From Acidisphaera sp035272265 (GTDB lineage: Bacteria; Pseudomonadota; Alphaproteobacteria; Acetobacterales; Acetobacteraceae): a stretch of 5,061 bases of DNA. A model generated the notes under the pieces. It did not search any database and had not been told where the DNA came from. It worked only from the letters and a program-made list of their open reading frames with translations. Both the position numbers and the translations under genes were made by a program. Of this stretch, positions 1 to 4,929 are shown piece after piece. The DNA lies in the NCBI GenBank assembly GCA_035272265.1, contig DATEQV010000211.1:1-5061 (forward strand), given 5' to 3'. Position 1 is the stretch's first letter; every line of letters starts with the position of its first letter.

Positions 1-169
1 GTTCGCAGAACGCGTCCTGGATGATCTCGACCCTGACCATGCGCTCGCGCGTGGACACGGCGATCTCGGGCTCGGGCTCGGGTGTTTCGCGCACGCGGGT
101 GCGGCGGGCGTAGGGGACCCGGAAGCTTTGGTAGAGCCGCCTGAGGAAGGGCGGCAGGAAGTCGAACAT
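1..169 (-). CDS. Hypothetical protein, N-terminal part only
   Basis: The frame is open from the ATG at 167-169 to the left edge, giving 56 residues of a longer protein. The start is supported by a purine-rich AGGGAGGG ribosome binding site a few bases upstream (about 174-181). The product begins MFDFLPPFLRRLYQSF, continues with a basic stretch rich in Arg, then a short Pro-Glu repeat (PEPEPE), then a segment ending VRVEIIQDAF. The N-terminus has aromatic and leucine residues but is too interrupted by charge to be a convincing signal peptide. I recognise no family, and the remainder of the gene lies outside the window. It reads in the same direction as the permease gene, with 154 bp between them, so co-transcription is possible but not shown. 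Confidence 0.6.
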   Translation of the reverse strand, partial: MFDFLPPFLRRLYQSFRVPYARRTRVRETPEPEPEIAVSTRERMVRVEIIQDAFCE

Positions 170-323
170 CCGGCCCTCCCTGGGGCTCGCGGTTCCCCGG
201 ACCGTCTCCGGGATCGGCCAAGGGATCGCACGCCGCAGGACGGCGGTCAAGGCATTTATTCCGGTGCGGTGTCGCATCGACCAGGCGCGGGCCGGATCGC
301 CGGCGCGGCTGCACCGCCACAGG

Positions 324-1058
324 TCAGCGGTTGGTCCAGATCAGCGACAATCCCGACGCGCACAGCAGCACCAGCACGAGATTGCGGAAGCGCCGGTCGT
401 CGAGCCGTCCGTAGGCGCGTGCGCCGAGCCACGCGCCGCCGATCGTGCCCGGCAGCGCGATGGCGACCGCGATGCCGACCTGCCAGGTCAGCAGGCCGGA
501 GAGCGCGTGCGTCACCAGGGCCACCGACAGGATCGTCAGGTTGTAGGCCTGGAACACGCCCCGGCTTTCCGTCTTGCTCCAGCCGCGCAGGGTGACCCAG
601 ACCGTCGGCAGCGGTCCGGAGAGGCCTGCGACGGCGCCGAGCACGCCGCCGCCGAAGCCCACCGCGGCATCGGCGGCGCGCCCGCCCCACGCGACCCTGG
701 CGTGCGGTTTCGGCAGCAACATGTAGGCCGAAAAGGCCAGCAGCAGCGCGCCGATCGCGATCTTCAGCACGCGCGGATCGAGATGCGCCAGCAGGACGGT
801 GCCGCACGGCACGCCGGCGATGCCGGCCAGGATGAACGGCATCACGCGGCGCGCTTCGATGAAGCGCCAGATGCGCGGCAGGGTCTGCAGCTGTGCGACC
901 ACCGAGCACACCACGACGAGCGACGACGTCACCGTGGGCGGCAGCACGTACAGCCACGGCCCGATCGAGGTGATGGCGGTGCCGAAGCCCATCAGCCCGG
1001 AGACGAAGCCGCCGGCCAGTGCGCCGGCGGCGACGACGATGACTTGCTCGGCGGTCAT
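324..1058 (-). CDS. TauE/SafE family sulfite exporter-like membrane permease
   Basis: A 244-residue, very hydrophobic protein with the internal duplication typical of the TauE/SafE (DUF81) family. The first half opens with a Gly-rich membrane segment at residues 9-34 (GGFVSGLMGFGTAITSIGPW). The second half opens with the matching segment at about 131-155, which contains AGLSGPLPTVW. About seven to eight membrane spans are visible, near residues 5-30, 42-62, 73-90, 97-115, 131-152, 171-190, 194-215 and 226-241. The conserved stretch FQAYN after the second repeat (169-173) is also a family feature. Members export or import small sulfur or organic anions such as sulfite or sulfoacetate across the inner membrane, but the substrate here cannot be read from sequence. 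The ATG at 1056-1058 has no strong ribosome binding site. A TATAAG sequence lies about 10 bases upstream of the ATG, but no matching -35 was found. The neighbours give no clue to the substrate. Confidence 0.9.
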   Translation of the reverse strand: MTAEQVIVVAAGALAGGFVSGLMGFGTAITSIGPWLYVLPPTVTSSLVVVCSVVAQLQTLPRIWRFIEARRVMPFILAGIAGVPCGTVLLAHLDPRVLKIAIGALLLAFSAYMLLPKPHARVAWGGRAADAAVGFGGGVLGAVAGLSGPLPTVWVTLRGWSKTESRGVFQAYNLTILSVALVTHALSGLLTWQVGIAVAIALPGTIGGAWLGARAYGRLDDRRFRNLVLVLLCASGLSLIWTNR

Positions 1059-1098
1059 GAACGATGACTTATACCGAGTCTGAGAGAGTACGGCTCAC

Positions 1099-1201
1099 CT
1101 CGTCATCGCGAGCCGCCGCTTGGCGGCGTGGCGATCCAGGGCCGCGCGGCAGGCGTTTCTCACGCGGCCCTGGATCGCCACGCTTCGCTCGCGATGACGA
1201 G
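1099..1201. repeat. Long imperfect palindromic repeat (dispersed-repeat type)
   Basis: Two perfect paired blocks are visible. The outer 15 bp is CTCGTCATCGCGAGC at 1099-1113, pairing with 1187-1201. The inner 18 bp is at 1129-1146 (TGGCGATCCAGGGCCGCG), pairing with 1163-1180. The loop is 1147-1162. Between the blocks the two sides differ: the left has a 15-base mini-hairpin (1114-1128, CGCCGCTTGGCGGCG) and the right has only CGCTTC (1181-1186). Read on the minus strand the right arm gives CGTCATCGCGAGCGAAGCG, a form I associate with dispersed intergenic palindromes in alphaproteobacterial genomes (from memory). The element sits between the nucleotidyltransferase fragment and the permease gene and could act as a transcription or mRNA-stability barrier. 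It has no obvious T-tract for a standard terminator. Confidence 0.85.
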
Positions 1202-1609
1202 TGAATGGGTTCCGGTCAATCCGGCGGCAGCCATGATCTTGTTCGTGGCGAGGTCGACCGGATGCAGCACGTAGCCGAAGGTTTCGTCCCGCTGCGTCGG
1301 AAAAAACCGGTAGTCGGAGTCGACGACCCACTCGAGTCGCGTCGCCGCATCGCCCTTGCGGGCAACGGCGGTATAGATGGCCGGCTCGCGGCGCAGCCAT
1401 TGCAGGTCGTATCCTTCGGACTGCAATACCGCAGCATCTTCCTGCGCCGCGCGCGCCACTCGTTCCTCGCGGTCATGGAAAACGTCGATGTCGTCGGAGT
1501 AGCGAGGCGCGTTCACATTCAACGGCGTGCTGCCCGCGACATAACTCTCCGGGTCCCGGTGCGCGGCGAGCAGGCGCAGGATGTCCGACTGAATTCTAGC
1601 GAGCGGCAT
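1160..1609 (-). CDS. AbiEii-like nucleotidyltransferase, 3'-truncated
   Basis: The frame gives 149 residues from the ATG at 1607-1609, chosen because it overlaps the end of the preceding small gene and starts the recognisable domain. Residues 23-46 carry the nucleotidyltransferase signature: Gly26-Ser27 followed after 12 residues by Asp40-Ile-Asp42 (YSDDIDVFHD), the metal-binding pair of the polymerase-beta fold. Further family-like stretches are LEWVVDSDYRFFP and LHPVDLATNK. Proteins of the AbiEii/AbiGii type are toxin-like nucleotidyltransferases of toxin-antitoxin or abortive-infection pairs. The reading frame then enters the palindromic repeat: residues 137-149 (LVIASEAWRSRAA) are encoded entirely by 1163-1201 and the stop lies in the repeat loop. 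From memory, family members run to roughly 200 residues or more after this point, so the gene is probably a 3'-truncated pseudogene. The catalytic core motifs remain intact. Confidence 0.8.
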   Translation of the reverse strand: MPLARIQSDILRLLAAHRDPESYVAGSTPLNVNAPRYSDDIDVFHDREERVARAAQEDAAVLQSEGYDLQWLRREPAIYTAVARKGDAATRLEWVVDSDYRFFPTQRDETFGYVLHPVDLATNKIMAAAGLTGTHSLVIASEAWRSRAA

Positions 1610-1820
1610 CGCAGGCTTGCTCGATCTGCTCGGCCAGACGCCGCGCGCGCAGATCGCCTTCGACCCGCAAGCTGTTGGTGATCGCCAGCGCGTCCTGTGG
1701 CGTCGGATCGGGGACCGGGCGGCTGCTCCACAGCGCGCTCGCCCCGAACTCGGCGAAGGCGCGGCGGTAGAGCGCGGCAATATCGTCGTGCGTCTGCGGT
1801 GCGGGACTCATGGCAGCCAT
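1596..1820 (-). CDS. Small protein coupled to the nucleotidyltransferase
   Basis: A 74-residue protein if translation starts at the ATG at 1818-1820, or 71 residues from the ATG at 1809-1811; neither has a clear Shine-Dalgarno sequence. An in-frame ATG at 1938-1940 would overlap the start of the divergent aldolase gene and is less likely. The product is soluble, with an N-terminal helical stretch (DDIAALYRRAFAEFG), a central LWSSRPVPDPTPQDALAI segment and a charged C-terminal helix (ARRLAEQIEQACDAAR). The stop at 1596-1598 lies inside the nucleotidyltransferase gene, a 14-nt overlap that implies translational coupling. By position it could be the partner or antitoxin of the nucleotidyltransferase, but it has no visible helix-turn-helix and does not resemble AbiEi. 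I believe similar small proteins precede such nucleotidyltransferases elsewhere, but this is recollection. The function is unknown. Confidence 0.7.
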   Translation of the reverse strand: MAAMSPAPQTHDDIAALYRRAFAEFGASALWSSRPVPDPTPQDALAITNSLRVEGDLRARRLAEQIEQACDAAR

Positions 1821-1887
1821 GATACCGGGTCGCCCAAGGAAGTGACATAAACATCCGGTCCAGAAGTCCACCGCACGAGGCAGCCCG

Positions 1888-2958
1888 ATGATGTTCACGC
1901 CCGCCCGTCCCGATCCGTCTTTGCCCCCTGTCCGCGTCAATCTCTACTCCGACACGCAGACTCGCCCGTCGCCGGCGATGAAAGAAGCGATGATGCGCGC
2001 CGAGGTCGGCGACGAGCAGCACGGCGACGATCCGACCGTGTGGCTTCTGTGCGACCGCATGGCGGCGCTGCTCGGCAAGGAGGCGGCGGTGTTCCTGCCC
2101 AGCGGCACGATGTGCAACCAGGTCGCGATCCTCACGCACTGCCGCCCGGGCGACGAGATCCTCGCGCATCAGCGCGCGCATATCGTCACCAGCGAAGGCG
2201 GTGCGGCCGCAGCACTCGCCGGCGCGTTCATCACCGGACTGAGCGGCGCTTGCGGCATGTTCACGCCCGACGACGTGCGTGCGGCGCTGCGCCCGCGCAC
2301 CCGCTACGCGCCGTCGCAGGCGCTGCTGGCGGTGGAGCAGACGTCGAACCTCGGCGGCGGCGCGGTGTGGCCGGTCGAGCGGCTCGATGCGGTGGCGAAG
2401 GTCGCGCACGAGGCGGGGCTGGCGACGCACATGGACGGTGCGCGGCTGATGAACGCGGTGGTGGCCTCGGGGCGTCCGGCCGCCGACCACGCGGCAAACT
2501 GCGACAGCGTGTGGCTCGATTTCACCAAGGGGCTCGGCGCGCCGCTCGGCGCGGTGCTGGCGGGGTCGCGCGCGTTCATCGGCGCGGCGTGGCGGTGGAA
2601 GCAGCGGCTCGGCGGCTCGATGCGCCAGGGCGGCATCTGCGCGGCCGCCTGCCTGCATGCGCTCGACCACAACATCGAGCGGCTGGCCGACGATCACCTG
2701 AATGCCGCACGGTTTGCGCGGGGGCTGGCGCAGATCGAGGGTTTCACCGTCGAGGACGTGCAGACGAACCTGGTGTTCTTCGACACCAGCGGTACCGGCC
2801 GCACCGCCGCGCAAATCGAGGCGGCGGCGCGCCGGCACGGGCTGATGATCTCGTCGATGGGTCCGTATCGCGGGCGGGCGTGCACGCATCTGGATGTGGA
2901 CGCGGCCGGCATCGACACGGCGCTGTCGATCCTGCGCGAGGTCGTCGCGAAGCGCTGA
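1888..2958 (+). CDS. ltaE: Low-specificity L-threonine aldolase (PLP-dependent)
   Basis: A 356-residue, full-length fold-type I PLP enzyme of the threonine aldolase/beta-eliminating lyase family. It should cleave L-threonine or L-allo-threonine to glycine and acetaldehyde in the cytoplasm. Visible landmarks, in order: the N-terminal NLYSDTQTRPSPAMKEAM (18-35), the VGDEQHGDDPTV motif (40-51), the phosphate-binding SGTMCNQ (72-78), His98, which probably stacks on the cofactor ring, the VEQTSNLGGG segment, the MDGAR motif with Asp183 contacting the pyridine nitrogen and Arg186, and the Schiff-base lysine Lys214 in DFTKGLGAPLG. The ATG at 1888-1890 is preceded by GAGG (1877-1880) at a 7-nt spacing; a second ATG follows directly. 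The gene diverges from the small protein/nucleotidyltransferase pair with 67 bp between them. No operon partner is evident. The exact stereospecificity cannot be told from sequence. Confidence 0.93.
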   Translation: MMFTPARPDPSLPPVRVNLYSDTQTRPSPAMKEAMMRAEVGDEQHGDDPTVWLLCDRMAALLGKEAAVFLPSGTMCNQVAILTHCRPGDEILAHQRAHIVTSEGGAAAALAGAFITGLSGACGMFTPDDVRAALRPRTRYAPSQALLAVEQTSNLGGGAVWPVERLDAVAKVAHEAGLATHMDGARLMNAVVASGRPAADHAANCDSVWLDFTKGLGAPLGAVLAGSRAFIGAAWRWKQRLGGSMRQGGICAAACLHALDHNIERLADDHLNAARFARGLAQIEGFTVEDVQTNLVFFDTSGTGRTAAQIEAAARRHGLMISSMGPYRGRACTHLDVDAAGIDTALSILREVVAKR

Positions 2959-3042
2959 GCCCGCGCGGCCGGAGAATTCGCCTGTCGCGCGAATTGTCTT
3001 GCAAGGTCACACAACCATAGGTTACAGTCCCGGTCGCCTCAA

Positions 3043-3049
3043 AAGGGGG
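3043..3049 (+). promoter_or_regulatory. Ribosome binding site deciding the EF-hand gene start
   Basis: AAGGGGG lies 5 nt before the ATG at 3055-3057. A GTG at 3049-3051 in the same frame overlaps this site, leaving no room for a ribosome binding site of its own, so the ATG is preferred. It also gives a cleaner signal peptide beginning MRILTL. Confidence 0.7.
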
Positions 3050-3054
3050 TGACC

Positions 3055-3402
3055 ATGCGGATCCTGACCCTGGCCTCGGTGATCGGGCTTGCGGCTGCCC
3101 AGACGGCGCTTGCGCAGCAGGCCGCGGCGCCGCCCTTGGTTCCGCCGACGCCGGCGAGCACGACCGATGGCCCGGCGCGGCACATGACGGTGCGCGAGCG
3201 CTTTGCGCTGGCGAACACGACGCACGACGGAAAGCTGACGCTGGATCAGGCCAAGGCCGGCTTCCCGGCGATGGCGCGGCTGTTCGACGTCATCGACCGC
3301 GACCGCCACGGCTACATCACGATGGACGACATCAAGGCGTACTACGACGCCAAGCGCGCGCGTCAGGCCGCGGCACAGCCGACGACCGAGACGCCGCACT
3401 AG
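3055..3402 (+). CDS. Exported EF-hand domain protein (first of a pair)
   Basis: A 115-residue protein with a probable Sec signal peptide (basic Arg2, hydrophobic core 3-15, Ala-rich cleavage region TALAQQ around residues 17-22). A Pro/Ala/Thr-rich linker (about 23-41) follows, then two EF-hand units. The first loop (54-65, NTTHDGKLTLDQ) is degenerate, lacking the first acidic ligand and the final Glu. The second (81-92, DRDRHGYITMDD) is close to canonical, with Asp at positions 1 and 3, Gly at 6 and Asp rather than Glu at 12. It is therefore likely a periplasmic protein that may bind calcium at one site; a signalling, structural or buffering role cannot be told. The stop codon TAG at 3400-3402 overlaps the ribosome binding site of the next gene, indicating an operon. 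No convincing sigma-70 promoter was found upstream, only weak TTGTCT and TAGGTT hexamers 18 bp apart. Confidence 0.85.
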   Translation: MRILTLASVIGLAAAQTALAQQAAAPPLVPPTPASTTDGPARHMTVRERFALANTTHDGKLTLDQAKAGFPAMARLFDVIDRDRHGYITMDDIKAYYDAKRARQAAAQPTTETPH

Positions 3403-3406
3403 GAGG
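3401..3406 (+). promoter_or_regulatory. Consensus Shine-Dalgarno of the second EF-hand gene
   Basis: AGGAGG begins inside the TAG stop of the first EF-hand gene and lies 4 nt before the ATG at 3411. The overlap suggests ribosomes finishing the first gene can feed the second. Confidence 0.75.
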
Positions 3407-3410
3407 TGCC

Positions 3411-3743
3411 ATGACCCTCCGGCTCGCAGTCTTGGCCTGTCTGCTCGGCATCTTCGTCGGCGCCGGCATCGGTGTGGCGCAGGAGGTGCTGTTTCCCTCG
3501 TCGCCGGCCCGGAGCGCGGATCGCTCGCCGGCCCGCACGCAGACCGCCGCGAACGACCGCGCTGCGGGCGAGGTCGCGGTCAGGGTCTATCCGCCGCGAT
3601 CGGGCGTGCCGCGTTTCGTGGGCCTGCTCGATGCGATCGACAGGGATCACAAGGGTTACGTCACGATCGACGACATCAAGGCCTTCTACGAAGCGAGAGT
3701 CTTCGCGAAGCGCGCCGACGCAGCGCCGATGGCCGCGCGTTAG
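3411..3743 (+). CDS. Exported or membrane-anchored single EF-hand protein
   Basis: A 110-residue protein with a hydrophobic N-terminus (residues 3-23, LRLAVLACLLGIFVGAGIGVA) that is a signal peptide, possibly cut near VAQ-E, or a membrane anchor. A low-complexity Ser/Arg/Ala-rich linker (about 30-55) follows, then one EF-hand loop at 77-88 (DRDHKGYVTIDD) in the context LLDAIDRDHKGYVTIDDIKAFYEAR. This segment is strikingly similar to the second EF-hand of the upstream gene (LFDVIDRDRHGYITMDDIKAYYDAK), so the two genes are probably paralogues by tandem duplication, this one having lost the first hand. The start is fixed by a perfect AGGAGG (3401-3406) 4 nt before the ATG. Only 8 bp separate it from the upstream stop, so co-transcription is very likely. 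Cys10 is not in a good lipobox. The function is unknown beyond possible calcium binding outside the cytoplasm. Confidence 0.83.
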   Translation: MTLRLAVLACLLGIFVGAGIGVAQEVLFPSSPARSADRSPARTQTAANDRAAGEVAVRVYPPRSGVPRFVGLLDAIDRDHKGYVTIDDIKAFYEARVFAKRADAAPMAAR

Positions 3744-3760
3744 GTCAGGGTCGCAGGGCT

Positions 3761-3850
3761 CGTCATCCCGGGCGGAGGGCCGGGATTCACACCGTTCCCC
3801 AAGGCAGCAACCAAAAGGTGTGGATGCCGGGCCCGCCGCCCGGCATGACG
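3761..3850. repeat. Large palindromic repeat after the EF-hand operon
   Basis: The left arm 3761-3793 (starting CGTCATCCCGGGCGG, ending TTCACACC) pairs with the right arm 3817-3850 (starting GGTGTGGATGCCGGG, ending GGCATGACG). About 29 positions match across the 33/34-base arms, with a few mismatches and one extra base, around a 23-base loop (3794-3816). It lies 17 bp after the stop of the second EF-hand gene and could act as a bidirectional terminator-like barrier or mRNA 3' stabiliser, although no T-tract follows. Its sequence differs from the palindrome at 1099-1201 apart from the CGTCAT ends, so it belongs to another dispersed repeat type. No coding capacity is apparent. Confidence 0.85.
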
Positions 3851-3864
3851 CGTACGGGGGGCTA

Positions 3865-3884
3865 GCGCGGTTTCAAGCTAACTG
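3865..3884. repeat. IS630 terminal inverted repeat, transposase 3' end
   Basis: GCGCGGTTTCAAGCTAACTG follows a TA dinucleotide. It matches the reverse complement of 4904-4923 at 12 of 20 positions. The transposase stop codon (3873-3875) lies within it, so the last codons double as the end of the element. Confidence 0.7.
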
Positions 3885-4517
3885 TCCGTAGCCTTTGTTG
3901 GCGAGATAATTTGCGCACTCGTTTGCTGTCACCAGCTGCAGGGCGTGCCTGACGGCGTCCGACAATGCGTCGCGTGATCGCGGAGCAAGGCGCCGGACGA
4001 CGGATTTGGGCTTGGCGAAGAGTTGTTCGATCGGGTTGTGGTCGGGCGAGTAGGCGGGCAGGAAAAGGATGATCGCCCCGCGTGCCTCGAGCGCCGCGCG
4101 AACGCGGGCCATCTTGTGGCTGCTGAGATTGTCGGCCACGACGATGTCGCCGGGCTCCAGCGTCGGTGCCAGCGCCTGCTCGACCCAGGCGCAAAACGCC
4201 GCGCCGTCGATCGCACCGTCGAGCGGCATAGGTGCCACGATCCGGTCGTGCCGCAGGCCGGCGAGGAAGGTCGTCGTGCGCCAATGCCCGTGCGGCACAT
4301 TGAAGACCGCGCGCAGGCCTCTCGGCGCCCACACATAGAGCCGAGCCATATTGGTCTTCAGCCAAGTCTCGTCGAGAAAGATCAGCCTGCCAACGTCGAG
4401 TGTTGGGCGCAACCAGTCCCACAGGCAGCGAGCTCGGGTGACGTCCTGACGCGCCCGCTCGTTCGCCTCGAAGGTCTTTTTTTGAGCGTCATCTTGAGCC
4501 GCCGCAGCGTGTTCCAC
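3873..4517 (-). CDS. IS630 transposase, catalytic domain (ORF B)
   Basis: The frame has 214 codons from an ATG at 4515-4517, but that ATG is probably not a real start. The natural product is a fusion made by a -1 shift from the upstream frame at the A7 run 4477-4483, entering this frame at about codon 14. The DDE integrase-like triad is complete: Asp49 in LIFLDETW, Asp129 in IVVADNLSSHK and Glu164 in YSPDHNPIEQLF. The 34 residues between the last two give the DD34E spacing typical of IS630/Tc1-mariner relatives. The C-terminus (GYGQLA) runs into the terminal inverted repeat. The fused protein would be about 318 residues, a normal IS630 length. It catalyses cut-and-paste transposition into TA sites. 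Confidence 0.9.
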   Translation of the reverse strand: MEHAAAAQDDAQKKTFEANERARQDVTRARCLWDWLRPTLDVGRLIFLDETWLKTNMARLYVWAPRGLRAVFNVPHGHWRTTTFLAGLRHDRIVAPMPLDGAIDGAAFCAWVEQALAPTLEPGDIVVADNLSSHKMARVRAALEARGAIILFLPAYSPDHNPIEQLFAKPKSVVRRLAPRSRDALSDAVRHALQLVTANECANYLANKGYGQLA

Positions 4518-4828
4518 ATCGTCCCGATACTGACCGACACGCCGAACATGTGCAGCAGCCAGGCGCGCCTCTCTTCCAGCGTCGCGTCGGGGTGCTCGCG
4601 GACATGCGCATCGATCGCCGCGTGATGATCGGCCAACACAGGGCGCGACCCGGAGCGTCGCGGCCCCGCGGTCAGCCGCCCCTCGCGGTCGCGACGCTGG
4701 CGCGCCTTGATCACATACGACACGCTCACCCCGAGGCGCTCGGCAACCTCACGCGCGCTCTCGTCGTCGGCCGCCAAAACCCGGTCCCGCAGATCCTGCG
4801 AATAGGTCTGCCCGCGCCGCCAAGCCAT
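4382..4828 (-). CDS. IS630 transposase, DNA-binding domain (ORF A)
   Basis: A 148-residue frame begins at the ATG 4826-4828, preceded by GGAGGGG (4832-4838). Residues 1-60 look like the N-terminal helix-turn-helix of IS630 transposases (YSQDLRDRVLAADDESAREV, then AERLGVSVSYVIKARQRR). A basic linker (about 50-63) and a second helical DNA-binding region with GVSVSIGTMWNTLRRL (95-110) follow. Beyond codon 117 (KK at the A7 run) the natural frame becomes Arg/Ser-rich and unlike the family, and stops at 4382-4384. This supports a -1 shift into the catalytic frame. Unshifted translation would yield a DNA-binding fragment that might compete for the ends, as in other frameshifting IS elements. Confidence 0.87.
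   Translation of the reverse strand: MAWRRGQTYSQDLRDRVLAADDESAREVAERLGVSVSYVIKARQRRDREGRLTAGPRRSGSRPVLADHHAAIDAHVREHPDATLEERRAWLLHMFGVSVSIGTMWNTLRRLKMTLKKRPSRRTSGRVRTSPELAACGTGCAQHSTLAG
4477..4483 (-). other. Probable -1 frameshift or slippage site of the transposase
   Basis: On the minus strand the run is seven A followed by G, read CTC AAA AAA AGA in the first frame and continuing as AAG ACC TTC in the second. The offset between the two frames is exactly -1. Ribosomal slippage on AAA AAA, or transcript slippage adding one A, would each join the DNA-binding and catalytic parts at Lys-Lys-Lys. No downstream stimulatory structure was established by eye. Confidence 0.75.
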
Positions 4829-4834
4829 CGTCCC

Positions 4835-4852
4835 CTCCGGTCCATACCGGAG
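4835..4852 (-). promoter_or_regulatory. Hairpin overlapping the transposase ribosome binding site
   Basis: A perfect 7-bp inverted repeat, CTCCGGT and ACCGGAG around a 4-base loop, lies just before the transposase start. In the minus-strand mRNA the 3' arm contains GGAG of the Shine-Dalgarno GGAGGGG (4832-4838), so folding would hide part of the site. This could keep translation low, especially on transcripts read in from outside. The role is inferred from position. Confidence 0.55.
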
Positions 4853-4903
4853 ACCGATGAATCACATCACGCGCCCGCGCCGTAACCCCAAAACGCACGA
4901 TTC

Positions 4904-4923
4904 CAGCCGCCCTGAAAATGCTC
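4904..4923. repeat. IS630 terminal inverted repeat, transposase 5' end
   Basis: The reverse complement is GAGCATTTTCAGGGCGGCTG. It is followed on the plus strand by TA (4924-4925) and pairs imperfectly with 3865-3884. The 80 or so bases between it and the transposase start show no clear promoter hexamers. Confidence 0.7.
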
Positions 4924-4929
4924 TAGCAG

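Larger units (their letters stand above)
3865..4923 (-). mobile_element. Complete IS630-family insertion sequence
   Basis: A 1059-bp element holds a two-frame IS630-type transposase read on the minus strand. Imperfect terminal inverted repeats lie at 3865-3884 and 4904-4923 (12 of 20 positions match, including a shared TTTCA block and a CTG end). A TA dinucleotide adjoins each end (3863-3864 and 4924-4925), as expected from the TA target duplication of this family. Removing the element and one TA would restore GGGGGCTAGCAGCC as the empty site. The catalytic residues are intact, so the copy may be active if frameshifting occurs. No passenger genes are present. Confidence 0.87.

Noticed and set aside
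264..1067. 267-codon plus-strand frame opposite the permease
   Set aside because: Antisense shadow rich in Arg, Gln, Ala and Asp. The minus-strand permease has the expected membrane segments and family repeats.
1095..1400. Minus-strand frame through the palindrome and the nucleotidyltransferase gene
   Set aside because: Alternative frame of the real gene whose C-terminal half is translated repeat sequence; no motif.
1610..1780. N-terminal extension of the nucleotidyltransferase to an ATG at 1780
   Set aside because: The extra 57 residues are Arg/Ser-rich and overlap the small upstream gene in another frame. Family-like sequence begins just after the ATG at 1607-1609.
1519..2889. Long 456-codon open frame on the minus strand
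   Set aside because: It lies antisense to the threonine aldolase, is Arg-rich and low in information, and is a by-product of GC-rich codons. The aldolase carries clear catalytic motifs.
2040..3020. 326-codon plus-strand frame overlapping the aldolase
   Set aside because: Arg/Gly/Ala-rich composition in an alternative frame of the aldolase with no recognisable motif.
3435..3440. Possible lipobox cysteine (Cys10) in the second EF-hand protein
   Set aside because: Only nine residues precede it and the VLAC context has Leu at -2. It more likely sits within the hydrophobic core of a signal peptide or anchor.
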